Origin: Euglena gracilis | Lineage: Eukaryota; Euglenida; Euglenophyceae; Euglenales | Direction: 5' to 3' | DNA length: 64,000 nt | Assembly: GCA_039621445.1 (NCBI GenBank) | Contig: CP154956.1 | Span: 12,275,443 to 12,339,442, forward strand | In this document: one piece after another, positions 9,401 through 16,912 of the stretch | Layout: every line of letters begins with the position of its first letter | How positions within the stretch are numbered: the first letter of the stretch is position 1 | Position numbers and translations under genes: made by a program | Notes under the pieces: model-generated | Told to the model about the DNA's origin: nothing | Database searches by the model: none | Seen by the model: the letters and a program-made list of their open reading frames with translations, nothing else

Positions 9401-10294
9401 ACTGTCAACACTTTCTCGAAAATGCTGAAGGTCTTTCCCCGCATTTTCAAAATTGTGTTGGCAATATTTGCCGATTTCCTGCAAATAATTCCAGCAACAT
9501 TCCAGTTTGGTGTTGGCAACCCTTTGATTGTCCTCATCAAACTGCAAAACTTTGTTGAGCATGGTTGCGCATTCCGCAACGTATTGGTGGACATGCAAAA
9601 TTTGCTTACTCAGCGGGTGATCCGCTGGGAGTTGACCGAGAATTCGGTAAACATCACCGGGGGTGAGGTTATCCCTCAAATCTTCCTCATAGTCCTCCAC
9701 AATGGAAACGGCACCAGAGATTTCCGGTACCACCAGACGCATATCTGGGTTCCATGGCAATGCAGGGAAAACCGCAGCTTCCGCGGGTAATCCCGGCAAA
9801 GCGTGAAATGGTGTGGGGGGTGGTAATTGAGGGGGGGGTTGGAAAAAACACGGTGTTTCCACCGAGTTGCACTCCAAAAGGCCCACCGGTGCTTCCACCG
9901 GGGATCTTTTGGGTGTGAACAGAGCAAAGGGCAAATACCCCTCACTTTGTTCATGGGTAACATGAGTAACCAAGTGTGAGGATGCAAGGGGTTCATCCCC
10001 TCGCCGTATCAATGATGGGTGAATCGGGATGGAGGAAGGCATTTTGCCACCTACATCCCGCACAATCAATGACAATGATGATGAAGAGGGCTCATTACCC
10101 CCATGCAACAATAAAGGCGTTTCGCCTTTTGACAATGACAAATGAGTCAAATTGCCTTCTTCTTGCTTGGGGGGTCGGGAATTGGAACTTGTTTCATTCA
10201 AACCGTTCCAATCCCCGCAATCTTCATCACAATTGCTCAATGAACTCATCAACAAGTCATAATCAAATTTGGGGTTGGGGCTTGTGCTCTGCAT
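6278..10294 (-). CDS. gag: gypsy Gag polyprotein (very long, coiled-coil, two zinc knuckles)
   Basis: The frame opens upstream with a TTG at 10318, but the first ATG is 10294 (MQSTSPNPKF), giving about 1338 residues against roughly 300-500 in most gypsy Gags. The N-terminal 800 residues are Pro/Ser-rich, then heptad-like coiled coil with many Leu, Gln and Glu. A retrotransposon Gag-type helical region follows (from WDGDPTTWRQFFRDWEYYW), then a CCHC knuckle (CFLCNKSGHMSREC), an Arg/Ser-rich segment, and a second knuckle (CSLCGSKDHHASKC). It should form the capsid and bind genomic RNA. After a run of six G on the plus strand (6455-6460) the coding character moves to another frame, which ends in a TAG at 6216 and is in frame with pol; the last 60 residues of the annotated frame are therefore doubtful. 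Confidence 0.88.
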   Translation of the reverse strand: MQSTSPNPKFDYDLLMSSLSNCDEDCGDWNGLNETSSNSRPPKQEEGNLTHLSLSKGETPLLLHGGNEPSSSSLSLIVRDVGGKMPSSIPIHPSLIRRGDEPLASSHLVTHVTHEQSEGYLPFALFTPKRSPVEAPVGLLECNSVETPCFFQPPPQLPPPTPFHALPGLPAEAAVFPALPWNPDMRLVVPEISGAVSIVEDYEEDLRDNLTPGDVYRILGQLPADHPLSKQILHVHQYVAECATMLNKVLQFDEDNQRVANTKLECCWNYLQEIGKYCQHNFENAGKDLQHFRESVDSILRIQLPQNFQQISEMLHEAETRNDSKFLHVQDGMSHLFAQLESCSTMLLQLQQQLQAQNATPKMPEIGNFVAVEHFFFFFTSFQEAQQRILHLGSEIEHLKQFQAKVQENFVPRTQIQLLEERISHLEQKSCHCAANQDGLTTLNAKIADCAQRLDLLTQQMQTDIGGINATVVGLQEHVSALSKRIPDISGIQAAIGELQTRCTLLSTTVTEIRSLPPISRARISESPEFRSFYDKVLGDNKETLQAFCTSLLQIEESVNRNARSMQDEVSRLDGRISALLEKPTAENSRTTVETPTKSLHQLQTVSNAVKALAGQLRNVEESQGNLAQELHLVSEKLPHLEDFSRYRKRIRHLETEVDRICGQLQLVEHLEETVHDLSASLDKMSTPIPVVPPSTAVSAAVGIPNVPESRSQITISGVGIPTSTANLVQPPAKTRIVPPLHLPTPQTHSSHDISDEEIDPPLENSSLHQEIQHSNLVRGMSQHPTPGIGHVSQSRSYQQPKGSGMPDHPSGFRRETRPTERISPHFSQFPQENPANLTLGAGNPARVTHGAENPRNAFGVKNYPDPNPWNTTEGQRVTQRDFKGTIAIANKVKPQWDGDPTTWRQFFRDWEYYWALKGPTQDPNPEVVKMEFIDCLPREERERARNLVIRNGVSFDDLVEQYASTNSSLVTRITLEKKWRQSAPSDRKWKSIDLWYAKWLALASEVDELSEKQMREQFDAVLLHFTPSLVKDIHREELAGHEMTLAQRWNYVSKQLKLTQVLGQIQSAFQTHPTAGIPAGAVNALQKSPMSPRSPTTGPKTRNQRSSDQGTDKLCFLCNKSGHMSRECPNPDARKRIGSPRGSTSSRGSGSSAFSRQSAVSRSSENRFSGSRPKSPSRDGRETRPSRGRSPGPPARKRDFNRDSSRSRSRSGSSSSRESTGKSRYTGHGRRETRSPRRFDGRTEYRSPRYAESRHKSRCSLCGSKDHHASKCPRSRSPPGPATEIAVSAAMTVVTPPTGKRSVSRYLVWRRTPRLRAGRGMRPRTGNLMRPEWRCAH

Positions 10295-10538
10295 CTTTTG
10301 AGATGGGTAAAAAGGCAAAAACCCAAAAATTCACACAAATAAGCAGAGAAACAGGGACCAGAAAGGTTGTATCGGCGATTACCGAACAGAGCCTTCTGAG
10401 ACCTGTATCCTTGCTTAAAGGTTGGCTAGGGGCCAGGAACAGTACTTTCACTGTGTTTCACGGCTCAGTACGATCCTCACCACCAGTCAACCACAGAGTT
10501 TCTCTGTGTGGAACGTCTGTGCAGGATCGTTGCCTAAA

Positions 10539-10548
10539 TCTGCTACCA
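10539..10548 (-). other. primer-binding site, initiator tRNA-Met type
   Basis: The sense strand reads TGGTAGCAGA directly inside the presumed LTR edge. It matches the first ten bases complementary to the 3' end of initiator tRNA-Met used by many LTR elements; beyond this it diverges. It lies about 245 nt before the gag ATG. Confidence 0.6.
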
Positions 10549-10550
10549 AG

Positions 10551-10930
10551 TGTACGTCCAAGGACTTCCCTTTGACCCCTTTTGTCCCGGAAAAGCCGGT
10601 TTCGCTTTCTCCTGGTGCGCACCTACTTAGGTGAGTAAAAATCCTTGGAGTAACAAAAGCCCTTTTCCCAATTCCCCTATGCTAAGGCAGAGCACAAAGC
10701 AAGGCGCTGTAGAAGGATTTTCCTTCACAGTCGAGTTCAGTCTTTTCAGAGGTTAATCCTCTTACTTCAAAACAATCAAAATGTGAAGAATAGAATACCA
10801 CCTGTGAGGAAAAGAGATCACGCAGGCACGTGTGATACGTGTCGCTAAATCCCATAGGATCTGCCACGATCGTCAGGCTGTGTTCATCACAGCCGTCAGA
10901 TTGTGACGGATCCAGACTCTGCAGGTTTCC
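10551..10930 (-). mobile_element. 5' LTR or leader of the gypsy element (outer limit unclear)
   Basis: In plus orientation the LTR edge is TGTACGTCCAAGG next to the primer-binding site, a TG as expected for an LTR terminus. The region shows the same small-hairpin pattern as gag and pol (10712-10726, 10876-10894, 10893-10909), so it belongs to the element. Without the second LTR its far end and any promoter cannot be placed; it meets or overlaps the end of the neighbouring element's ORF at 10896. Confidence 0.5.
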
Positions 10931-12098
10931 CACAGAGCTGGGATCGTGCCTGGTACACAGCTACCCCGTCCACGGTTGGTCCCCAAGGTGGAGGGACCGC
11001 CCAGTGACGGACTACGCCGGTCGTTTTTGATGCCGGGTGGACCGGCGCTGTCTCAGCCGGTGGTGCTTGTACAGCGCCAAGGAGGGATCGTGGGGTGGGG
11101 TTCAGCCGGAAGGCCGGCCGGAGAAGTGGTGTTTTGGGTGCGGCGAAGTGTTGGGGAAGTAGCGTGGGACAGTCCCATGGCCATTGCCACAGTCCACAGC
11201 GTTGGCACCAGTGGGGTGAGGTGCCCCGGATGTCCCAGAGGGCGTCGTGGTGGATCAGGAAAGTCCGGCCCGCGTAGTCCCCCAGGTGGAATGTTTCCCC
11301 GCCGTGACAGGCGGTTCGCTTTCTGATTAGGCGGTGCTGTCCCAGGGAGAGGAGGGGCACGAGCGGATACGGTGTGTGCGAGGCACGATGCGGACGTTCC
11401 GAGTAGCTTGCGCGGGAGACGGGCCTCACTGGCCCCAGGGCACTGCTCAGTGGAGGGTGGCCTGGGTGGTGTATCCGCAGGGCCACAGTTGCCCAGCCTG
11501 GGGTCGGGAGCAGTGCCGTCCCCCTGGCCCGATAGATAGGGCACCGTGGCAGGGTCAAGCTGCCCGAGGAGATGCTCCGAAGGCCAGCCAGCACATTGGA
11601 CCAGTCTGGTGCGAGGAGGATGATGTTGCCCCCATGGCGGAGGACGTGCTCAAGAACACGAGGGAGCAAGGAAAAAGGCGGGTTGCACCAAATTGGATTC
11701 GGCAGGAACCAGTTCTGGAGGAAGGCGTCCTCCCTTTGTGACCAGAAGTGGGCTAGCTGTGTGTTGTTCTGGTCGGCGAAGGCGTCGATGGTGGGCGGGT
11801 TGTCCGGCGAAAGGGCCCGGACTACGACCTGGAACCACAGGGGGTCCAGCATAAAATCCTCGCGTGGTACTCGGCGTGGGAGGTCCTCAGGGGGTCGTGT
11901 GGCACTACTGGGGCCCGGATTGCATTCGACGTCTCCAGCTGTGAGGATGTCCTCGCCCCTGCCGGTGGATGAGTGAGGCGAGCCAGGCACCGGGCTGTTG
12001 GATCCGGCGGCGGTGACCTCCCTGTGGCCGTGTGAGTAGACCGCACGCTTGTTATCATCTTCGTCGTGTTCATCGTCGCCTTCCAAGTCGCTTTCCTA
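10896..12098 (-). pseudogene. retroelement polyprotein segment: 2A peptide and Dam-methyltransferase-like domain
   Basis: The frame is continuous with the one upstream except for a TAG (12096-12098) inside an acidic stretch (SLSD-stop-ESDLEGDDEHDEDD). It carries a canonical 2A site (GDVECNPGP) and then a domain reading IDAFADQNNTQLAHFWS and NPIWCNPPFSLLPRVLEHVL followed by IILLAPDW. The spacing of DAFA, NPPF and the hydrophobic strand resembles the phage-type DNA-adenine-methyltransferase/RNase-H-like module of DIRS-group and related retroelements. The C-terminal third has no recognised motif. The in-frame amber indicates decay, unless it is read through. Confidence 0.6.
11910..11936 (-). other. 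2A ribosome-skipping peptide, intact
   Basis: The sequence ILTAGDVECNPGP matches the D-(V/I)-E-x-N-P-G-P consensus exactly, with the usual hydrophobic residues before it. Ribosomes fail to form the Gly-Pro bond and release two proteins from one frame. 2A sites are known in several retrotransposons of protists and invertebrates. Confidence 0.8.
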
Positions 12099-12542
12099 GT
12101 CAGAGAGAGACGGTGGTGTACACAGTTGCATGTGGCTCAGTAGGGGTGCCGGGTAAGGGGTTTCTGTCGACCATCCACAGACCTTGCAGCGGACCAGCCA
12201 CCACTCGCCATTTGGTAGGGATTCCAGGTGGTGTAGGTCCCAGCGCCAAATGTCTTCCCGGACTGTGGTGAGCGAAAAGATGTTGCCGAACGGTCGACCT
12301 GCCTGGCAGTGGTGGGACTGCATGTCCCAGAGAGACGACAGGTTGATGTGCTGAAAGCACAGGCGACACTTCGCAAATTCGGTCCCTGGGCCGACCTGGG
12401 ACGGGGCCTCAGAGGATGGGCCCGCTGTGGCCGGGGTGCGCAGACGTTGCCATCTCCAGCGCTGGCCATTCCAGTAAAGTTCGTCCCATATCTCGTCCGG
12501 TGTCAGACGGGTTGTTTGGCCGGCTGGCCCCCCGGAAGAAGG
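12099..12542 (-). pseudogene. retroelement segment with Cys/His zinc-binding pattern
   Basis: This frame begins exactly at the residue that would follow a 2A cut (PSSGGPAGQTTRLTPDEIW). Its C-terminal half carries CRLCFQHINLSSLWDMQSHHC and then CKVCGWSTETPYPAPLLSHMQLC, two Cys/His clusters suited to zinc binding and hence to nucleic-acid binding. The acidic tail reads into the next segment through a TAG. Confidence 0.5.
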
Positions 12543-12543
12543 C

Positions 12544-12564
12544 CGGGTTTTCTTCGATATCCCC
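12544..12564 (-). other. second 2A site, broken by a 2-nt loss
   Basis: CCGDIEENP is followed by a single G and then CCT. The NPGP codons should be 12 nt but are 10, so the frame changes exactly where Gly-Pro should be. The upstream frame is open before the site, and the downstream frame (starting with Pro) is open after it. The simplest reading is a two-base deletion in a GC-rich palindrome of a formerly intact 2A. Confidence 0.6.
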
Positions 12565-13251
12565 ACAGCAGAGAATGTCCCTGTGGTTTTTGTTCGTGTG
12601 GTGATTGAGCCACAGGTCTGCCGGCCAGAGGGGGGTGCCGGCCCTGTGGGTGCCCAGGGTGTGTCCTGTCCCCCATGATTTGGCGAGGAACTGCCACCGG
12701 ACTTCCCCCCCGCCCTGGAGCGGAGCACAAGGTGCATACAGGAGGAGCTGGACCTCATCGTCCGCCAGGTCAGACCAGGTGCGTCCGGGGGGGTGAGGGG
12801 GAAGGGGGGCCACAGTGATATGGATGTTTTCCAACCACTGGTCCACGAGGGCTTTTTTGTATTTTTTTCTTTGGCCAGTCCACTCCCCCCAGATGGAGGC
12901 ATCCGTCGAGGACAGCACAGACCAGTCGTCTGCGGCTGTCACCGAGTTTGTGGGCAGCTTTGCTGGGGTTTGGGTTTGGTCAGCCCTGGTTTGTGCAGCC
13001 ATCTGTGCTGTTTTTCTTTCCTCCACAATCTGTGCCACTTGCTGTTTTTCCAGTGTGGACCTGGTCCTTAATTTTTCCAGAATCCTCTGGATTTGGGGTG
13101 TTATGGTGCATTTTTTTGCATTTGCGTTTGGGGGGGGTCTTGTCTTTTTTGTGACCTCAAATACCTCCTGACCCCCCCCCTTCCCCCCTTTGGCTTGGGC
13201 AGGGCACAGGGCAGGGCACAAGGGGGAGCACATGTGGGGGACAGGGTCCAA
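12544..13251 (-). pseudogene. retroelement Gag-like segment before the broken 2A
   Basis: This open frame encodes a Lys/Gln-rich helical part (QIQRILEKLRTRSTLEKQQV) and then a Trp-rich globular-looking part (IWGEWTGQRKKYKKALVDQW; GRTWSDLADDEVQLLLYAPC), ending in the degenerate 2A motif. No family is recognised. It connects to the preceding Gln-rich frame through a shift somewhere in the G/C homopolymers at 13100-13250. Confidence 0.45.
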
Positions 13252-13559
13252 ATGTTCCAGATGGGGGGGCCATTAATTGTGAGACAGCATTGGCCATGTT
13301 GCTGCCATTTTGTTGTGTAACATTTCCAAACAGGCAACATGGTTTGCACCAGCAGCTGTCGCAGCAGGTCGGTGGGGAGCTGCAGCCCTTGGGGGTTGTT
13401 GGCTGTGGCACTGGCACTCATGGTGGGGATGGTCATGCCCATTTGGGTCCCCATTTGGCTGCCCACTTGTGGCCCCATTTGGGGCTGCAGCTGTTGCTGC
13501 TGCTGTTGGTGCTGGGCAGTCCTTCCAGGCATCCCCTGGGGATTTAAATGTGTGATGTG
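13101..13559 (-). pseudogene. Gln/Met-rich retroelement segment
   Basis: In the same frame as the next ORF and separated from it by one TAA (13560-13562). It encodes a poly-Gln tract followed by repeated (V/M)GxQMG units (QMGPQVGSQMGTQMGMTIP) and a short helix (LPTDLLRQLLVQTMLPVWK). Low-complexity Gln-rich stretches are common in retroelement ORF1 proteins. Beyond about 13250 this frame loses coding character. Confidence 0.4.
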
Positions 13560-13901
13560 TTAGTGTTGGTGTGGGTGTGTGTGGGGGGGCCAGGGGAGAG
13601 GTAAGGGCTGCTCAGGCTGCTGCTGTTGCTGGTGGCGGAGGTGGCGGGGGATGTACTTGTTCTGGTGCTTTTGTCGGACGTAGTCTTCATAATCTTCTTC
13701 AGCTTGTCTTTTTCTTTTTCCTGGTCGACTTTCCTCCACCTTGTCGGCCAGGGCCTCCACCTTGCTCGCCAGCAGCATCATATTCTGGGCCACCAGGCCC
13801 ACTTGGTCCAGCACCGAAGTCAATTTTTTGTTGAGGATGACGTTGTCCAGCGGCACTTCCAGCACGGCTGGCGGGTCTTCTGGGGCCGCGGCCCCCGACA
13901 T
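13560..13901 (-). CDS. coiled-coil ORF1-like protein of the second retroelement
   Basis: A 113-codon frame starts at an ATG in a good context (CCGCCATGT). It contains a coiled coil (VILNKKLTSVLDQVGLVAQN, continuing MMLLASKVEALADKVEES), a basic nuclear-localisation-like patch (RPGKRKRQ), then a Gln/Pro/His-rich tail. It is the most 5' coding part of this copy. The TAA after the His-rich tail is in frame with the following Gln-rich segment, suggesting one longer ancestral ORF. Confidence 0.5.
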   Translation of the reverse strand: MSGAAAPEDPPAVLEVPLDNVILNKKLTSVLDQVGLVAQNMMLLASKVEALADKVEESRPGKRKRQAEEDYEDYVRQKHQNKYIPRHLRHQQQQQPEQPLPLPWPPHTHPHQH

Positions 13902-13904
13902 GGC

Positions 13905-14477
13905 GGTTTATGCGGAGATCGAAAAAAAATAGACACTCAGACATTCATAAAATCAGCTGAAAGTAGGTTCAAAACGTACAACCCTTTTCACGGTGGGTAG
14001 CACAGCTTCACCCAGACCGTGCCCCGGGCCCAGGGTAACGTCTCTTTTGGCCCTCGCCACAAGGAGAACCTCCTCATGACTCCCTGTGCCGCCACAGGTC
14101 GCGGGTTGCTATACTGAGGGTTTACAAAGGGGTGTTCGGTGCCAGGGTGAGAGGTCAATGGAAAATGAGCAAGGCTCATCTTCAATATATAAAGTGCCAG
14201 GGGGGCGTGTGTGTTTTGGTGTTGCCTTCTTTGGCGTGTTTGTGTCGTTCCTGCTGCGAGTGGAAAATGAGCGAGGCTCACCTTCAATAAAAAATGCTTG
14301 GGGTGAGGGGTGCGTGGCTCTTGTTGCCTTCGTTGGCGGGTGGTTCTTGTGCTGCCTTTCTGGCGTGTGTGTCAAGCGGGGGAGGTTGTGTGGCTGACGG
14401 ACACGGATTGTTTGTGCTAGGGTTGGTTGGATTGCACTGCATGGTGATGTTTGTTGTCATTTGGTGAGGTTTTCGAT
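13905..14477. other. non-coding junction between two retroelement pieces
   Basis: It lies between the 3' end of the RT/endonuclease fragment and the start of the coiled-coil ORF, both on the minus strand. It probably contains a 3' UTR followed by a 5' UTR of head-to-tail copies. Apart from the tandem repeat listed separately nothing is recognised. Confidence 0.4.
14157..14345. repeat. two diverged tandem copies of about 104 bp
   Basis: Both units begin TGGAAAATGAGC(A/G)AGGCTCA, continue with CTTCAATA, and end with TTGCCTTC(T/G)TTGGCG. Tandem units near the 5' or 3' UTR are common in non-LTR elements. Confidence 0.6.
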
Positions 14478-16157
14478 TTAGGTTGAGTACGGAGAGTGTG
14501 AGCCTCTGGAGGAGGTGTCGGCATTTGTGGATGGTTCGGTGTAGAAGCACCACACAAGTTGTTTCGATATCTCTTTGGCTAGTGTCAAGGAGAGGCCTTG
14601 CCAGACCTCTGCTTCTGTTTGGCGTTGCTGCCAGCCCTCCCGCTGCCCCAGCAGGGCTTTGAGGAGGGTGGACATCAGTGTGCGGCCTTCCTGACCCAGT
14701 CCCCCGAAGCAGTCAAGCACGAAGGCAGTGAGCCGCCACCCCCGCCTTGTGCAGGCAGCATCATATTTACGGTGTTTTTCGGCTTCCTGCCTCTCCTGCC
14801 AGGTTTGCAATTGGGTTGCACGACCAAGAGGGTTGCTTGGAATTTGGGTGTGGCGAATAGTGACGTCGATTGCTACGGGTCCGTCACTGTCAAGTCGTGG
14901 AATGAAAACATCGCCGGGGCGGGTGTTGTCATCAGCCCGTTGCTCTTTCTTGGCTTGGAAGCCGCAGCGTTGCGCCAGGGAAGTGAGAAAGTCTTGGACA
15001 GCCGTGTGCCGCTTGTAAAGGTTGTTGAATTTGCAGCACAACAGGTGATGACCCGTGACATCCACATTCCCCTGGCATTTTGGACAGAGCAAGCCAGTGG
15101 TGGAGGCAACATCGCTCAATGGCATTCCAATGTTCCACCGAAGGAGACAGCGGAATTCGGCCGAAGGCAAGAGCGTCCGGGTGGCGGTGCTCGGTGTGGC
15201 TGCAGCCCACGCCATCGCATGGGGCTGGCATTGGCTCGCGAACCGGACTTGATCTTGTGGGGGCAATTGTCGGGTTAGCAATGCTTGTCGTGCAGTGGAA
15301 AATTGGCCGTTCCACCACTTCTGAGAGGTGTGGGGGCTCTGAGCGTTTTGGATTAGAGACAAGTCCTCTAGCCATTGTGGAAGGGGAGCTGTGGTTCCGA
15401 GGGTGGTGGAAGCGTCCCGCAAACAATCCAGGGTGTCTGCAGGAGCACGAGGGAAAGCTGATGGGATTCCCTATGTCTCCGGCCCGGCGGAAGTAATCAA
15501 CGATGCCGGCAATTCGAGCAGGCAAGCGGATGTGGCTGGGGTCTGAAAGACCAAGTCCCCCCAAGCGAATTGGTGGGCAGATTTGCTCCCATTGTTGTGG
15601 TGTACACGGGCCACCAAGCAGTCCTTCAAAACAGTTCCGCAGGATTGTGCTGAATGCTGCACACTCCGGGCGGCCCTGGTGGTAGGAGGTTGCTCGTAGA
15701 AGGTCGTTTACTTTTCCAGAGGTGAGGCAATAGCGTAAAATAGTGAATTGGAGGTGCGCCTGTGGTAGCTTGGAAAGAGATTGGCACGCCTCCATAACAC
15801 CATTCACACGTTTCCTCCAGATCTGCCGGGCGAATGCATCGCCTTCCGGATGGCACAATGGGACTCCGAGAACTTTGAGGCCAGAATCCTTGAGAAACGG
15901 CACAATGGGCACTTGGCGCAGTGGGCTGTCCACCGGGATTCCATCTGGCAGTGTGCCTCCGCCGTTGGTGGTGAAGGCTGGGCCCCACAGATTGCACTTT
16001 GCAAGGTTCACCGCCAATCCCCGTTTGCCCGCTTCATGGAGCAATGTGGAAAGTGCCATGTGGAGCTGTATCGGCGAACCCAGAAGATGGCCATCGTCCA
16101 AATACCACCCCTGCCATTCGACTTTAGCGGACAGCTCTTCCAGAACATCCTGCATTC
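14478..16157 (-). pseudogene. 5'-truncated reverse transcriptase plus restriction-like endonuclease
   Basis: The minus-strand coding starts just inside the catalytic box (GWYLDDGHLLGS, RT motif C); upstream of codon 1 is a TGA and unrelated sequence, so motifs A and B are missing. RT thumb-like sequence follows (NLAKCNLWGP; RLGGLGLSDPSHIRLPARI). Near 15425-15465 the frame shifts by one and continues with a Cys/His cluster (CPKCQGNVDVTGHHLLCC) and a PD-(D/E)xK-type endonuclease core (RPGDVFIP, then GPVAIDVTI). This order is that of R2-like non-LTR elements. The 5' truncation and the frameshift mark it as a dead copy. It may be the 3' end of the same family whose 5' end lies at 10.9-13.9 kb. 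Confidence 0.75.
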
Positions 16158-16288
16158 ATAAAATCCGGGAGGTGGGAATCCCTAATTCTGCTGTACAAAT
16201 CCCTAATTGCCTGTCGCGACCGTTTTCGCTGTCAGGAAGGTTGCCATGGTGTTTCCACTCCTTTTCCACTTCTAAAATATATTTCCAG

Positions 16289-16912
16289 ATGACAACACTG
16301 GAGAAGGCCACAGAACTGGAGTCCAAGCTTGCTGGAAAAAATTTTCTTTCTGGGTTTGTGAATTGTTTTAAGAAAATTCTCCATGATACTAATTTCCCAG
16401 AAATGCTCCAGGAGATGCCGATAAAGCTGCATTTATTGAATTGATCGGGAAAGACAACGTTCATCTCTGGCGATGGGTGAAAATGCTTGCGAGCTACACT
16501 GCAGAAGAACGAGCAGCGTTGCCTGCTGCAAAAAAAGAAGGCAAGGCTGCAGCTAAGAGCAGTATTATCCTTGATGTGAAACCGTGGGATGATGAAACAG
16601 GTTTTTTAATTTGTAATTTCTCTTGGTTTGCCCCTTCCAATCAGATATGGTCGCCTTGGAGACTGCAGTGCGCGCAATTGAAATCGACGGGCTTCACTGG
16701 GGTGCTTCAAAGCTCATTCCGGTTGCTTACGGGGTGAAGAAGTTGCAGATTATGCTGACAATTGAAGACGCTCTTGTCAGCTCAGATGACATTGAGGTCT
16801 ACAGTGTTAGACTTTTTCCATTTCCAACTTTTGGTTGCCCTTTCAGGAAGCCATCACAGGGTTGGAGGACTACGTTCAATCCATGGACATTGTTGCTTGG
16901 AACAAGGTCTAA
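16289..16912 (+). CDS. EEF1B: translation elongation factor eEF1B (EF-1 beta), nucleotide-exchange subunit
   Basis: Four exons, 16289-16353, 16401-16600, 16645-16796 and 16847-16912, are joined by GT-AG introns of 47, 44 and 50 nt with exact phase, giving 160 residues. The C-terminal exchange domain is unmistakable: SSIILDVKPWDDETDM, GLHWGASKLIPVAYGVKKLQ, and the end EDYVQSMDIVAWNKV. The N-terminal helical part (LESKLAGKNFLSG; HLWRWVKMLASYTAEERAAL) matches the family's GST-like region. The protein recharges eEF1A with GTP in the cytosol. It is short for the family (about 200-230 residues) and lacks the acidic linker before the exchange domain. The ATG follows directly after TATTTCCAG, so the first coding exon starts at a 3' splice site (5'-UTR intron or trans-splice acceptor). 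The frame is fully intact. Confidence 0.95.

Larger units (their letters stand above)
108..10909. repeat. array of perfect micro-hairpins scattered through the gypsy element
   Basis: At least 22 inverted repeats with 5-8-bp arms and short loops were read at 108, 253, 910, 1097, 1352, 3536, 3611, 4416, 4799, 4822, 5093, 7431, 7729, 7788, 7840, 9611, 9851, 10113, 10492, 10712, 10876 and 10893. Nine of them have exactly a TTT loop (AAA in the sense RNA) and arms of at least 6 bp. Under equal base frequencies about 0.04 such sites would be expected in 10.9 kb (10900 divided by 4 to the 9th power). The loop falls in different codon phases, so codon choice alone does not explain it. Confidence 0.75.
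1..10930 (-). mobile_element. Ty3/gypsy-type LTR retrotransposon with chromodomain, incomplete at the left
   Basis: On the minus strand the order is LTR edge and primer-binding site (about 10.55 kb), gag, pol (protease, RT, RNase H, integrase, chromodomain) and a third open frame that leaves the window at base 1. The PR-RT-RH-INT order is that of Ty3/gypsy elements, and a C-terminal chromodomain is typical of chromovirus-like members, which use it to target chromatin. The two main frames are nearly intact, so the copy is probably young. The right limit is set only roughly, by the end of the hairpin-rich sequence near 10.91 kb. No second LTR was found, so the 3' LTR should lie left of the window. 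Confidence 0.9.
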
